DNA of 64,000 bases, from the NCBI GenBank assembly GCA_016790965.1, contig JAEUNZ010000031.1, positions 133,092 to 197,091 of the forward strand, in the 5' to 3' direction. Shown in pieces: positions 28,746-37,400 of the stretch (within the stretch, counting starts at the first letter, position 1; every line of letters begins with the position of its first letter). The translations under genes and the position numbers were made by a program. The notes under the pieces are model-generated. The model saw only the letters and a list, made by a program, of their open reading frames with translations, made no database searches and had not been told where the DNA came from. The DNA comes from SSSZ01 sp016790965. Its GTDB lineage: Bacteria > Pseudomonadota > Gammaproteobacteria > Burkholderiales > Rhodocyclaceae.

Positions 28746-29597
28746 TTAACAAGAATGCTGCGATCGCACTTCCTCGAGTCCGGCAGCCTTGACCGCTTGG
28801 TCGAGCGCCACCAGGGTCGTGAGCAAACTTTCCATGCGGTCCAGGGGCCAGCTGTTGGGGCCGTCGGACCAAGCCTTGTCCGGACACGGATGGGTTTCCA
28901 TGAAGAGGCCGGAGATCCCCACCGCCACCGCCGCCCGGGCTAGGACCGGAACGAATTCCCGTTGCCCGCCGGAGGTGGTGCCCTGACCACCGGGCAACTG
29001 CACCGAATGGGTGGCGTCGAAAACCACCGGGCAGCCGGTCTCGCGCATGATGGCCAGGCTGCGCATGTCGGAAACCAGATTGTTGTAGCCGAAGGAGGCG
29101 CCGCGCTCGCAGACCAGGAGGTTGTCGGCACCGCCATTGACCTCCCGGGCCTTGGCGACGACGTTCTTCATGTCCCCCGGGGCCAGGAACTGTCCCTTCT
29201 TGATATTGACCGGCTTGCCGCAGGAGGCGACGGCATGGATGAAATCGGTCTGCCGGCAGAGGAAGGCAGGCGTTTGCAGGACGTCCACCACCGCAGCCAC
29301 CGGCGCGATCTGATCGATCTCGTGGACATCGGTCAGCACCGGCACGCCGATCTGGCGCTGCACCTCCGCGAAGAGGCGCAGCCCCTCGTCCAGCCCGAGG
29401 CCGCGCACCGAGGTGCCGGAACTGCGGTTGGCCTTGTCGTAGGACGCCTTGAAAATGTAGGGCACGCCCAGGCTGCCGCAGACTTCCTTCATATGGCCGG
29501 CGACATCCAGGCAGAGTTGCAGGGACTCGGCCGTGCACGGGCCGGCGATGAGGAACAGGGGCTTGTCAAGCCCAGCTTCGAATCCGCAGAGTTTCAT
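28746..29597 (-). CDS. kdsA: 3-deoxy-D-manno-octulosonate 8-phosphate synthase
   Basis: 283 residues. Condenses PEP and arabinose-5-phosphate in LPS core synthesis. LIAGPCTAES (Cys21), KANRSSGTSVRG and VFDATHSVQLPGGQ are family signatures. The Cys in AGPC rather than Asn (as in the metal-free E. coli enzyme) points to the metal-dependent class, an inference from known KdsA subclasses. Start overlaps the pyrG stop by four bases. Confidence 0.95.
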   Translation of the reverse strand: MKLCGFEAGLDKPLFLIAGPCTAESLQLCLDVAGHMKEVCGSLGVPYIFKASYDKANRSSGTSVRGLGLDEGLRLFAEVQRQIGVPVLTDVHEIDQIAPVAAVVDVLQTPAFLCRQTDFIHAVASCGKPVNIKKGQFLAPGDMKNVVAKAREVNGGADNLLVCERGASFGYNNLVSDMRSLAIMRETGCPVVFDATHSVQLPGGQGTTSGGQREFVPVLARAAVAVGISGLFMETHPCPDKAWSDGPNSWPLDRMESLLTTLVALDQAVKAAGLEEVRSQHSC

Positions 29598-31234
29598 TTC
29601 TTCCCCTTGGTTTCCTGCTGGGCCAGGGCCGCCCGCACGTAGGCCGTAAACAGCGGATGTCCGGCGCGGGGGTTGGAGGTGAATTCCGGGTGGTACTGGA
29701 CGCCCACGAACCAGGGATGCATGGACTGCGGCAATTCCATCATCTCCGGCAGATCCTCGGTGGGCGTGCGGGCGGAGATGACCATGCCCGCCGCTTCCAG
29801 CTTGGGCACGTAGATGTTGTTTACCTCGTAGCGGTGACGGTGGCGCTCGGTGACCTTCTTGCCGTAGATCTGCTCGGCCAGGGTACCCGCCTTGATCGGG
29901 CAGGTCTGGGCGCCCAGGCGCATGGTGCCGCCCAGGTCCGAACCGGCGTCACGCTTCTCGACCCGGCCTTCCCGGTCCAGCCACTCGGTGATGAGCGCAA
30001 CCACGGGATGCGGAGTATCGGGATCGAACTCGGTACTGTTGGCGCCTTCCAGCCCGGCTTTGTTGCGGGCGAATTCGATGGTGGCCAGCTGCATGCCCAG
30101 GCAGATGCCCAGGTAGGGGACCTGGTTCTCGCGGGCGTAGCGGATGGCGGCGATCTTGCCTTCCGTGCCGCGCCGGCCGAAGCCGCCGGGGACGAGGATG
30201 GCGTCCATCGCCTTCAGGGCATCTATGCCATCCTTCTCGATATTTTCCGAGTCGATGTAATGAATCTCGATGGCGCTGCGGGTCTGGATGCCGGCGTGCT
30301 TGATAGCCTCGATCAGCGACTTGTAGGACTCGGTCAGATCGACGTACTTGCCCACGAAGGCGATGTCCACCTTGTGCTCGGGGTGCTCCTGGGCATAGAT
30401 CAGCTTCTCCCACACCGACAGGTCGGCAGCCCGGGCCAGGATACCCAGCTTGTGGCAGACGATCTCGTCGATCATCTGCTCGTGCAGCATGCCGGGGATC
30501 TTGTAGATCGAATCGGCGTCCAGGCACTCGATGACGGCTTCCGGCATGACGTTGCAGAAGAGCGCGATCTTGCGTCTCTCTTCGGCCGGCATGGAGCGGT
30601 CGGCGCGGCAGAGCAGGATGTCCGGCTGGATGCCGATCTCGCGCAGCTCCTTGACGGAGTGCTGGGTGGGCTTGGTCTTCAGCTCGCCGGCCGTAGGGAT
30701 ATACGGCAGCAGCGTCAGGTGCATGTAGCAGGTGTTGGTGCGACCCTCCTCGATACCCATTTGGCGGATGGCTTCCAGGAAAGGTAGCGACTCGATGTCG
30801 CCCACCGTGCCGCCCACCTCGACGATGGCCACGTCGGCGCCGGCGGCGCCGGCCTTGATCTTGCCCTTGATCTCGTCGGTGATGTGGGGAATGACCTGCA
30901 CCGTCTTGCCCAGGTACTCGCCCCGGCGCTCTTTGCGCAGCACCGAGTCGTACACCTGGCCGGTGGTGAAGTTGTTGCGCTTGGACATCTTGGCGCTGGT
31001 GAAGCGCTCGTAGTGCCCGAGGTCGAGGTCGGTCTCGGCGCCGTCCTCGGTGACGAAGACCTCTCCGTGCTGGAAGGGGCTCATCGTGCCGGGGTCGACG
31101 TTGATGTATGGGTCGAGCTTGAGGTGGGTAACCTTGATGCCGCGGGATTCCAGAATGGCCCCCAGCGACGCGGCGGCGATGCCTTTGCCCAGAGAGGACA
31201 CGACACCGCCCGTGACGAAGACGTATTTGGTCAT
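29594..31234 (-). CDS. pyrG: CTP synthase
   Basis: 546 residues from the ATG at 31234 (MTKYVFVTGGVVSSLGKGIA). Synthetase domain with GKGIAAASLG and DPGTMSPFQHGEVFVTEDGA, C-terminal class I glutamine amidotransferase with PYLGICLGMQLA (Cys nucleophile) and the HPEF-containing YHPEFTSNP. Converts UTP to CTP. An open frame extends upstream to 31498 but without family similarity. Together pyrG-kdsA-eno-ftsB form one operon. Confidence 0.97.
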   Translation of the reverse strand: MTKYVFVTGGVVSSLGKGIAAASLGAILESRGIKVTHLKLDPYINVDPGTMSPFQHGEVFVTEDGAETDLDLGHYERFTSAKMSKRNNFTTGQVYDSVLRKERRGEYLGKTVQVIPHITDEIKGKIKAGAAGADVAIVEVGGTVGDIESLPFLEAIRQMGIEEGRTNTCYMHLTLLPYIPTAGELKTKPTQHSVKELREIGIQPDILLCRADRSMPAEERRKIALFCNVMPEAVIECLDADSIYKIPGMLHEQMIDEIVCHKLGILARAADLSVWEKLIYAQEHPEHKVDIAFVGKYVDLTESYKSLIEAIKHAGIQTRSAIEIHYIDSENIEKDGIDALKAMDAILVPGGFGRRGTEGKIAAIRYARENQVPYLGICLGMQLATIEFARNKAGLEGANSTEFDPDTPHPVVALITEWLDREGRVEKRDAGSDLGGTMRLGAQTCPIKAGTLAEQIYGKKVTERHRHRYEVNNIYVPKLEAAGMVISARTPTEDLPEMMELPQSMHPWFVGVQYHPEFTSNPRAGHPLFTAYVRAALAQQETKGKK

Positions 31235-31448
31235 GGAAAGACAGGCTGCGGGAAAGCCGAATGATAGCCGATATGCCTGCCCATTCCCAAATCGCCCACC
31301 GGAAGCGACTTTCCGGACACTCACCCGGGATGGGGCCTGCTGCCCTGCCATTCGGGCTGTCGTTTCGGTTGTGGCCGCGGCGAAAATCGATCGATAATGG
31401 CGCCAATCCGGCGCGCCGAAAGCGACGCCGCCCGTCAGAGAGAGTTCA

Positions 31449-32375
31449 GTGACCACAACCGCGATCATCAGCCACCGGGACTGCCAGTTGCACGACATGG
31501 GCGCCCATCATCCCGAGTGTCCCCAGCGCCTCACCGCCATCAGCGACCATCTCATCGCCCAGGGCATCGACGCCTACTTCAGCTATTACGACGCGCCTTT
31601 GGCCACCTTCGAACAACTCCTGCGGGTGCATCCCGCCGCCCACCTGGAACGGCTTAAGCGTGCTGCGCCGGAAATGGGCATCGTGCACCTGGATCCCGAC
31701 ACGGCCATGAACCCCCACACCTGGCAGGCCGCCTTGCGCGCCGCCGGCTCCGGGGTCATGGCTGTGGATCTGGTCATGAAGGGCGAAGTCGAAAACGCCT
31801 TCTGCGCCGTGCGTCCCCCCGGCCACCACGCCGAGCGGGCGAATGCCATGGGCTTCTGCTTCTTCGCCAATACCAGCATCGCCGCCCGCCACGCCCTGGC
31901 GGCCCACGGCCTGGAGCGCGTCGCCATCATCGATTTCGACGTCCACCACGGCAATGGCACCGAGGACTGCGTCTCCGGCGACGACCGCATCCTCATGTGC
32001 AGCATCTTCCAGCACCCTTTCTACCCCTACAGCGGCACCGACAAGCCCGCCGCCAACATGTGCAACGTGCCCCTGGCCGCGGGCGCCGGGGGCGAAGAAT
32101 TCCGCGATGCCGTCACCCAGGTCTGGATTCCCCGCCTGGACGAGTTCAAGCCCCAGCTCATCGTCATCTCGGCGGGGTTCGACGCCCACTACGAGGACGA
32201 CATGGGCGGCCTCAAGCTTCTCGAACGGGACTATGCCTGGTGCACCGGCGAGCTCATGAAAGTCGCCGCGCGGCACGCCAACAAGCGCATCGTTTCCATG
32301 CTGGAAGGCGGCTACGTCATGACCTCGCTGGCCCGCAGCGTGGGCGCCCATTTGCGTGTCCTCGCCGAACTTTGA
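31449..32375 (+). CDS. histone-deacetylase-superfamily hydrolase
   Basis: 308 residues, GTG start. Zinc-site motifs: PPGHHAERANAMGFC, DFDVHHGNGTED (Asp and His ligands), and ISAGFDAHYEDDMGGL (second Asp). This is the class II HDAC-like/acetylpolyamine amidohydrolase group in bacteria. Substrate in bacteria is not certain (acetylpolyamine or acetyl-lysine). Only a weak GAGAG ribosome site precedes the GTG. Divergent from pyrG. Confidence 0.85.
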   Translation: MTTTAIISHRDCQLHDMGAHHPECPQRLTAISDHLIAQGIDAYFSYYDAPLATFEQLLRVHPAAHLERLKRAAPEMGIVHLDPDTAMNPHTWQAALRAAGSGVMAVDLVMKGEVENAFCAVRPPGHHAERANAMGFCFFANTSIAARHALAAHGLERVAIIDFDVHHGNGTEDCVSGDDRILMCSIFQHPFYPYSGTDKPAANMCNVPLAAGAGGEEFRDAVTQVWIPRLDEFKPQLIVISAGFDAHYEDDMGGLKLLERDYAWCTGELMKVAARHANKRIVSMLEGGYVMTSLARSVGAHLRVLAEL

Positions 32376-32464
32376 GCGGGTTTTCCCTTTGGACACATCC
32401 CCCGGGGGGTGGAGTAAAATCCGCCCCTCTTGCATTTCCCCTTCCACGTTAACCGGATACTTCC

Positions 32465-33685
32465 ATGGCGTTGATTGTTCAGAAGTACGGCGGCACCTCG
32501 GTGGGCAACCCCGAGCGCATCAAGAACGTCGCCCAGCGTGTTGCCAAGTTCCAGGCCCAGGGGCACCAGGTGGTGGTCGTGGTTTCTGCCATGAGCGGCG
32601 AGACCAACCGCCTCATCGCCCTGGCCAAGGAAATCCAGGCCAATCCCGACCCCCGCGAGCTTGACCAGGTCTGCTCCACCGGCGAGCAGGTCACCATCGG
32701 CCTCCTGGCCATGGCCCTGAAGGACATCGGCGTCCCGGCCAGGAGCTACACCGGCGGCCAGGTCCGGGTACTCACCGACAGCACCTTTACCAAAGCGCGC
32801 ATCCTCTCCATCGACGAAGCCAACATGCGGGCCGACCTGGATGCCGGCAAGGTCGTCGTCGTCGCGGGCTTCCAGGGCGTGGATGAAGCCGGCAACGTCA
32901 CCACCCTGGGCCGCGGCGGCTCCGACACCTCCGGCGTCGCCCTGGCGGCGGCCCTCAAGGCCGACGAATGCCAGATCTACACCGACGTGGATGGCGTCTA
33001 CACCACCGACCCCCGCGTCGTGCCGGAAGCCAAGAAACTCGACACCATCACCTTCGAGGAAATGCTGGAAATGGCCAGCCTCGGCTCGAAAGTGCTGCAG
33101 ATCCGCTCCGTCGAGTTCGCCGGCAAATACAAGGTCAAACTGCGCGTGCTGTCCAGCTTCCAGGACGAAGGGGAAGGCACGCTGATCACTGTTGAGGAAG
33201 ACAAGCAAATGGAACAACCGATCATCTCCGGTATCGCCTTCAACCGCGACGAAGCCAAGCTCACCATCCTGGGCATACCCGACAAGCCGGGCATCGCCTA
33301 CCAGGTGCTGGGCGCCATCGCCGACGCCAACATCGACGTGGACATGATCATCCAGAACGTCGGCCACGACGGCTCCACCGACCTTTCCTTCACCGTGAAC
33401 CGCCCCGAATTCCAGAAGGCCATGGGCATCCTGGAAGGCGTCAAGCAGAAGCTGGGTGCCCGCGAGGTCACCGGCGACAACAAGATCTGCAAAGTCTCCG
33501 CCGTCGGCGTCGGCATGCGCTCCCACCCGGGCGTCGCCAGCCAGATGTTCAAAGCCCTGGCCGATGACGGCATCAACATTCAGATGATCTCCACCTCTGA
33601 GATCAAGATTTCCGTCGTCCTGGATGAAAAGTACCTGGAACTGGCCGTCCGCGTCCTGCACCGCACCTTCGGGCTGGACCAGTAA
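32465..33685 (+). CDS. lysC: aspartate kinase (lysine/threonine/methionine pathway)
   Basis: 406 residues. Kinase domain VQKYGGTSVGNPERI, VVSAMSGETNRL, YTDVDGVYTTDPR; two C-terminal ACT domains (from about residue 265) for allosteric control by lysine and threonine. First step of the aspartate pathway and diaminopimelate synthesis. Followed by tRNA-Ser. Confidence 0.96.
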   Translation: MALIVQKYGGTSVGNPERIKNVAQRVAKFQAQGHQVVVVVSAMSGETNRLIALAKEIQANPDPRELDQVCSTGEQVTIGLLAMALKDIGVPARSYTGGQVRVLTDSTFTKARILSIDEANMRADLDAGKVVVVAGFQGVDEAGNVTTLGRGGSDTSGVALAAALKADECQIYTDVDGVYTTDPRVVPEAKKLDTITFEEMLEMASLGSKVLQIRSVEFAGKYKVKLRVLSSFQDEGEGTLITVEEDKQMEQPIISGIAFNRDEAKLTILGIPDKPGIAYQVLGAIADANIDVDMIIQNVGHDGSTDLSFTVNRPEFQKAMGILEGVKQKLGAREVTGDNKICKVSAVGVGMRSHPGVASQMFKALADDGINIQMISTSEIKISVVLDEKYLELAVRVLHRTFGLDQ

Positions 33686-33697
33686 GGCCCGCCTGGT

Positions 33698-33726
33698 TTG
33701 ACCCCGGGGCGCGGAGCCGCTATGAT
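33698..33726 (+). promoter_or_regulatory. sigma70 promoter of tRNA-Ser
   Basis: TTGACC (33698-33703) and TATGAT (33721-33726) separated by 17 bases. It gives tRNA-Ser its own transcription start independent of lysC. Confidence 0.78.
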
Positions 33727-33750
33727 CCGCGCCTCGTTTGCCTGAACGAC

Positions 33751-33843
33751 GGAGACGTGGCCGAGAGGTCGAAGGCACTCCCCTGCTAAGGGAGCATGCG
33801 GGCAAAACCTGCATCAAGGGTTCGAATCCCTTCGTCTCCGCCA
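33751..33843 (+). tRNA. tRNA-Ser(GCU)
   Basis: 93 bases with encoded CCA. Acceptor GGAGACG pairs with CGTCTCC, the anticodon loop reads CTGCTAA (anticodon GCT), and the long variable arm plus T arm GGTTCGAATCC are those of tRNA-Ser. Base composition drops and core gene order ends right after it, so it marks the boundary of the accessory region. Confidence 0.97.
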
Positions 33844-33880
33844 ATAATATGGCACAAAACGGTCTTTGACCGTTACGGAT

Positions 33881-33913
33881 ACCCCGGCAGACGCCAGTCT
33901 GTGCGGGGTTTTT
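33881..33913 (+). terminator. terminator downstream of tRNA-Ser
   Basis: ACCCCG GCAGAC, loop GCCA, GTCTGT with one bulged G, CGGGGT, then five T. About 12 paired bases. Confidence 0.8.
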
Positions 33914-33920
33914 CGTTTCT

Positions 33921-33998
33921 ACCTCCTGACTGCGTTCCACTCCGACTCTTCCCTTTTCGGCTCTTACGGGCCGGAATTCTCCAAACCTCCTGACTGCG
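33921..33998. repeat. 14-bp direct repeat at the island edge
   Basis: ACCTCCTGACTGCG occurs at 33921-33934 and 33985-33998; TGCGGGGTTTT also recurs at 33902 and 33995. It suggests duplication of terminator-proximal DNA just inside the accessory region. The rest of 33,914-34,136 has no credible gene. Confidence 0.6.
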
Positions 33999-34136
33999 GG
34001 GTTTTGGTGCGGATTTTCAATCGCCCATCTGGTGTGGGCTTCCGGGTGGTTGTGGCAGAGTTTGTAGTGGCATATGAGAAGGGCCCATGGTGATGCCATC
34101 GCAAAATATTGGGCAATCGTTTTCTGCCAAGAACAC

Positions 34137-34418
34137 TCAGATTTTGTCGGGGTACTTTAGTTCTTTCTGATACACAGCCTTTTCCCCCTGGCCTTTTACC
34201 GTTAGCTTTACCACATGCATATCCGGCTGCATGTTGAAGGGTCCCGAGGGGTCATACCACCGAAATCCGAGGTGGACGGCATCTGTTCCCACTCCGCCAG
34301 TCCATTCACCCAAATTCCAGGCTGACTTTGCGACTTGGCAAGGTTTCAACCCGTATTTGTCTACAAAAGACTGGACTTGGTCATCGCTCGCGATTGCCTC
34401 GAAATCGTCGGTGATCAT
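34137..34418 (-). CDS. small hypothetical protein, last gene of Dpt-like operon
   Basis: 93 residues, no family recognised. Seen: DDFEAIASDDQVQSFVDKYG at the start, then a beta-strand-rich part with WNLGEWTGGVGTDAVHLGFR and KLTVKGQGEKAVY. No signal peptide or membrane segment. The start overlaps the stop of the HerA-like gene by four bases (ATGA), so it is translationally coupled to it and belongs to the same system. Base composition matches the operon rather than the core. It could be an accessory or immunity component. Confidence 0.65.
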   Translation of the reverse strand: MITDDFEAIASDDQVQSFVDKYGLKPCQVAKSAWNLGEWTGGVGTDAVHLGFRWYDPSGPFNMQPDMHVVKLTVKGQGEKAVYQKELKYPDKI

Positions 34419-37400
34419 TCTTTCGGTCCTTCGCTCGGCAGTGGTCGAACTTGGATCCTCTTTGCTCGGGCGGAACTTCTGTCGCGAAGGTAGCCATCAC
34501 CCCGCCCTTTGAGACTAGTGAGAGCATCTGGGTCCATGTGAACGTTCGGAGCATTCTTCTTAGCCTCCTTCACATCCATCGGCCTCAGGACCAGCCAAGT
34601 AGCGGCGTTGGCTTTTACCTCTGATCCGAAATGGTCACTCATTTGAGAAGCGAGGACCATTCCCAGTCCAAATTTTCGGGCTTCAGTGAACAGGAGGTTC
34701 AATATCCGATCGGGAGAATCAGGATCTCCTGCGCCTGTACTCAGTATCTTCGCCTCATCGATTACGACGAATAGTCTGAATCGTTGACGATCGTCTGTTG
34801 GCTGAACCGGGATCGGCCCTTTCAGACGCAATACCCTGAAGATCTTCCTAAGCATCGTCTCAGCTGCGATGTAGCGAACCTCATCGGTAAGTTTGCTGAG
34901 GTCGAGACGCACATTTGACGACAATATCTCCTCGATCGAGATGTGCTCCGTGCGATGGAAAATTGGGTGTTCAAATATCTCCTGAACAGCTGCTAGGCAG
35001 CCCTCAATCGCCGACCGTTGCGATTTTCGGTGGTCATCCTCAGCCCAAGTACCAAGAATGTCTTCAACATCAGAAAATGTTGGTGGCGGATTCTTCCAGG
35101 TCGAGGGATCGGAATCCACGAACCCTGCCGCCGTGTAAGCATCCTCAATGGCGTCTCGCAATATGGCGTTCTGTCGATGGCCAAGTGCAGGTACCGCATT
35201 CCTGATCATGTCGCGGATAACTTTGCGTTGATCGTATAAGCCGGTTTCCTCGGCACTTTGGGAATCCAACTCCATTGGATTAATTCCGACTGTGCTGGCC
35301 GTTCCTGACGACATGAGGACATGCCTCAACCCGGGGAACGTAACGTCGCCGTGAAAGTCAAAAACCAACACCGGCACCCCGTAATCCTCAACGCCTTTAC
35401 CAAGTACCTTAAGGGTTTCTGTTTTGCCTGAGCCAGATGCGCCTAGGATCAGGAAAAAGCCATTGCTTTGTCGACCAGGAGCCCAAGTTACCGGAGCTTT
35501 GGTATTGAATTCCTCACCCAACTGAATTTCGAGGGTTGTTGGATGTTGTTTGCCAATAACAGCAGTGGTGCCAGAAACATCGAGAGAGGGTGTGGCACTT
35601 AAGCCATCTGAAGTAGCTTGTGGCTCGGTTTCAGTTGTGCCTTCAGCAGTTTCAGATTCAGTCTCCTGTTCAGCCGAACCCGTTGTCCCTTCCTCTCGAG
35701 TCATCCGTTCTGAACTCAGTAGAGAAAGAACTTGGAATGCCCTGATCGGTTCGATCGGGGTTAGCGGCTCCATAGACCCACTATCAGCAGATGCTTCAAG
35801 GACGTCAGTTTGTACCAGGCGCGTTGCGGTAAGCACAAGGTCTACATCCGTCGCAGCTAGTGTATCGATCTGTATTGGAATGCCGGAACTTGTTTGAAAC
35901 ACTTGTCGGCCAGAGTTAGCAACACTCGCCAGTTGGACGTGAACAATCCTGCCAGCCAACTTAACCTTCACGTTGCCATTAAATAGGTCTTGAAGTAGAC
36001 CGTGCCAGCGCTCGATATGCGCCGGATCTAGGTCACGGAGTAATGCGGTGTAAAGATGCTCCCTCAGAACCTCGCGACGAGGTTTAGCAAGTGGCGACTC
36101 GCTATTAGAACCAAATACCTCAGCCAAGGCATGGAGGGTTGATAGCACCTGGTCAACTGCATGCCCCTTTACGATTCCATCCTGAACCGTATATGGAACG
36201 GCTTCGTCGTGGGCCTTCACTTCGATGACGTCGATAACCAACTCGCCAGCCTCATCACGGAGGCCCAGTAGGTCTGCTTGCACATTCGAATGTCCTCCAG
36301 CACTGAGCCATCGACGTGCATTTTGGGTATCAAGACTAACCGCAAGCCCGCTTGGGTCAAGACGGCGGTACCAGCGCATTGCGATTAATTTTCCGAGTGC
36401 GCCCTTGATGTGCTTAGTTTTATCGCCACCAACCAGCCCGAGAATTCCATTTGGTTCCATTGCCACCAGATCACGAATCAGTTGCTCCAGGGTCGGTGGT
36501 TCCGCTACGAAGTGGGTCTTCCGCAATTGATCATCCAGCCGTCTTACAAAGGGGCTTAGATCCGATCCAAATGTGGTGATCTGTCTTGCGCGCTCGGTCC
36601 TACGGTCGATCACTTCAGAGTCCCCGAGACGGGGCAACAAAACTCTGTGCGGATCAGCAACAACAGTCCAAGTACTCGTCGCAGCGAGTTGATCCAGCCA
36701 TGCCTTAATTACGGGAACTTGTGGTTGATGAGTTGCTGTACTTGCTCTCAACTCACCATGTACAAGTGTGGCCGCAGCAAAGTACGTTGCAAAGATGTAC
36801 TCCTCGGAAACGGGCACAACCATGATCTGCTTCTTGAGCTTGTTATAACGGTACTCACAAGTTGGCATCCATGGACTCAGGTCGTGCAGTGCAGCCCTGG
36901 AAACTAATGCAGTTCGTACTTCGAATGGGTCAAAAACCACAGTGAGGTGAGCCGGCAAATCGCTCGCCTCAGCAATGATGTCGGGCCATTTTTTTGCATC
37001 AGCATGGACTGATAAAGTGATCAGTCCCTTTTCCTGACCTTTGCGGATTCGATCCTTTAGCAGGTCATCCATTTCCTCGAGTTCGGATGTCCATCCACGA
37101 GTGTCTTCAGAGGTATAGCGAAACCTGAAATGCACACCCCAGAAGGTTTCCTCGGTCGCGGAGTTGTCAAGATCGAGAGCATCCAGAATTGTTTCAATAA
37201 ATCGCGACGGCCTTGGCGCATTGATCAAGAGCACCTGGAGGCCAGGGCGAGCAAACGGACGCAGGTACGCGATTAACTGCGCCAGTGTATTCACACTCTT
37301 AATCCCATCGGGCTCGAGAACCCCGCGAGGAGCCTCTTTGAACATGGGGAGATGAGCAATCAGGCCCGCATGTCCCAGAAGCTTTGTTTGCCCATCAGAG

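Noticed and set aside
29657..30787. 376-residue plus-strand open frame
   Set aside because: Antisense shadow of pyrG with no family resemblance.
32389..32420. TTGGAC/TAAAAT promoter for lysC
   Set aside because: Spacer of 20 bases is too long for a confident sigma70 call.
33751..33843. tRNA-Ser 3' end as attachment site of the serine recombinase
   Set aside because: Serine recombinases rarely use tRNA genes and no second copy of the tRNA end was found in the window.
32312..34099. 595-residue minus-strand open frame across lysC and tRNA-Ser
   Set aside because: Antisense shadow of lysC; it runs through a tRNA gene.
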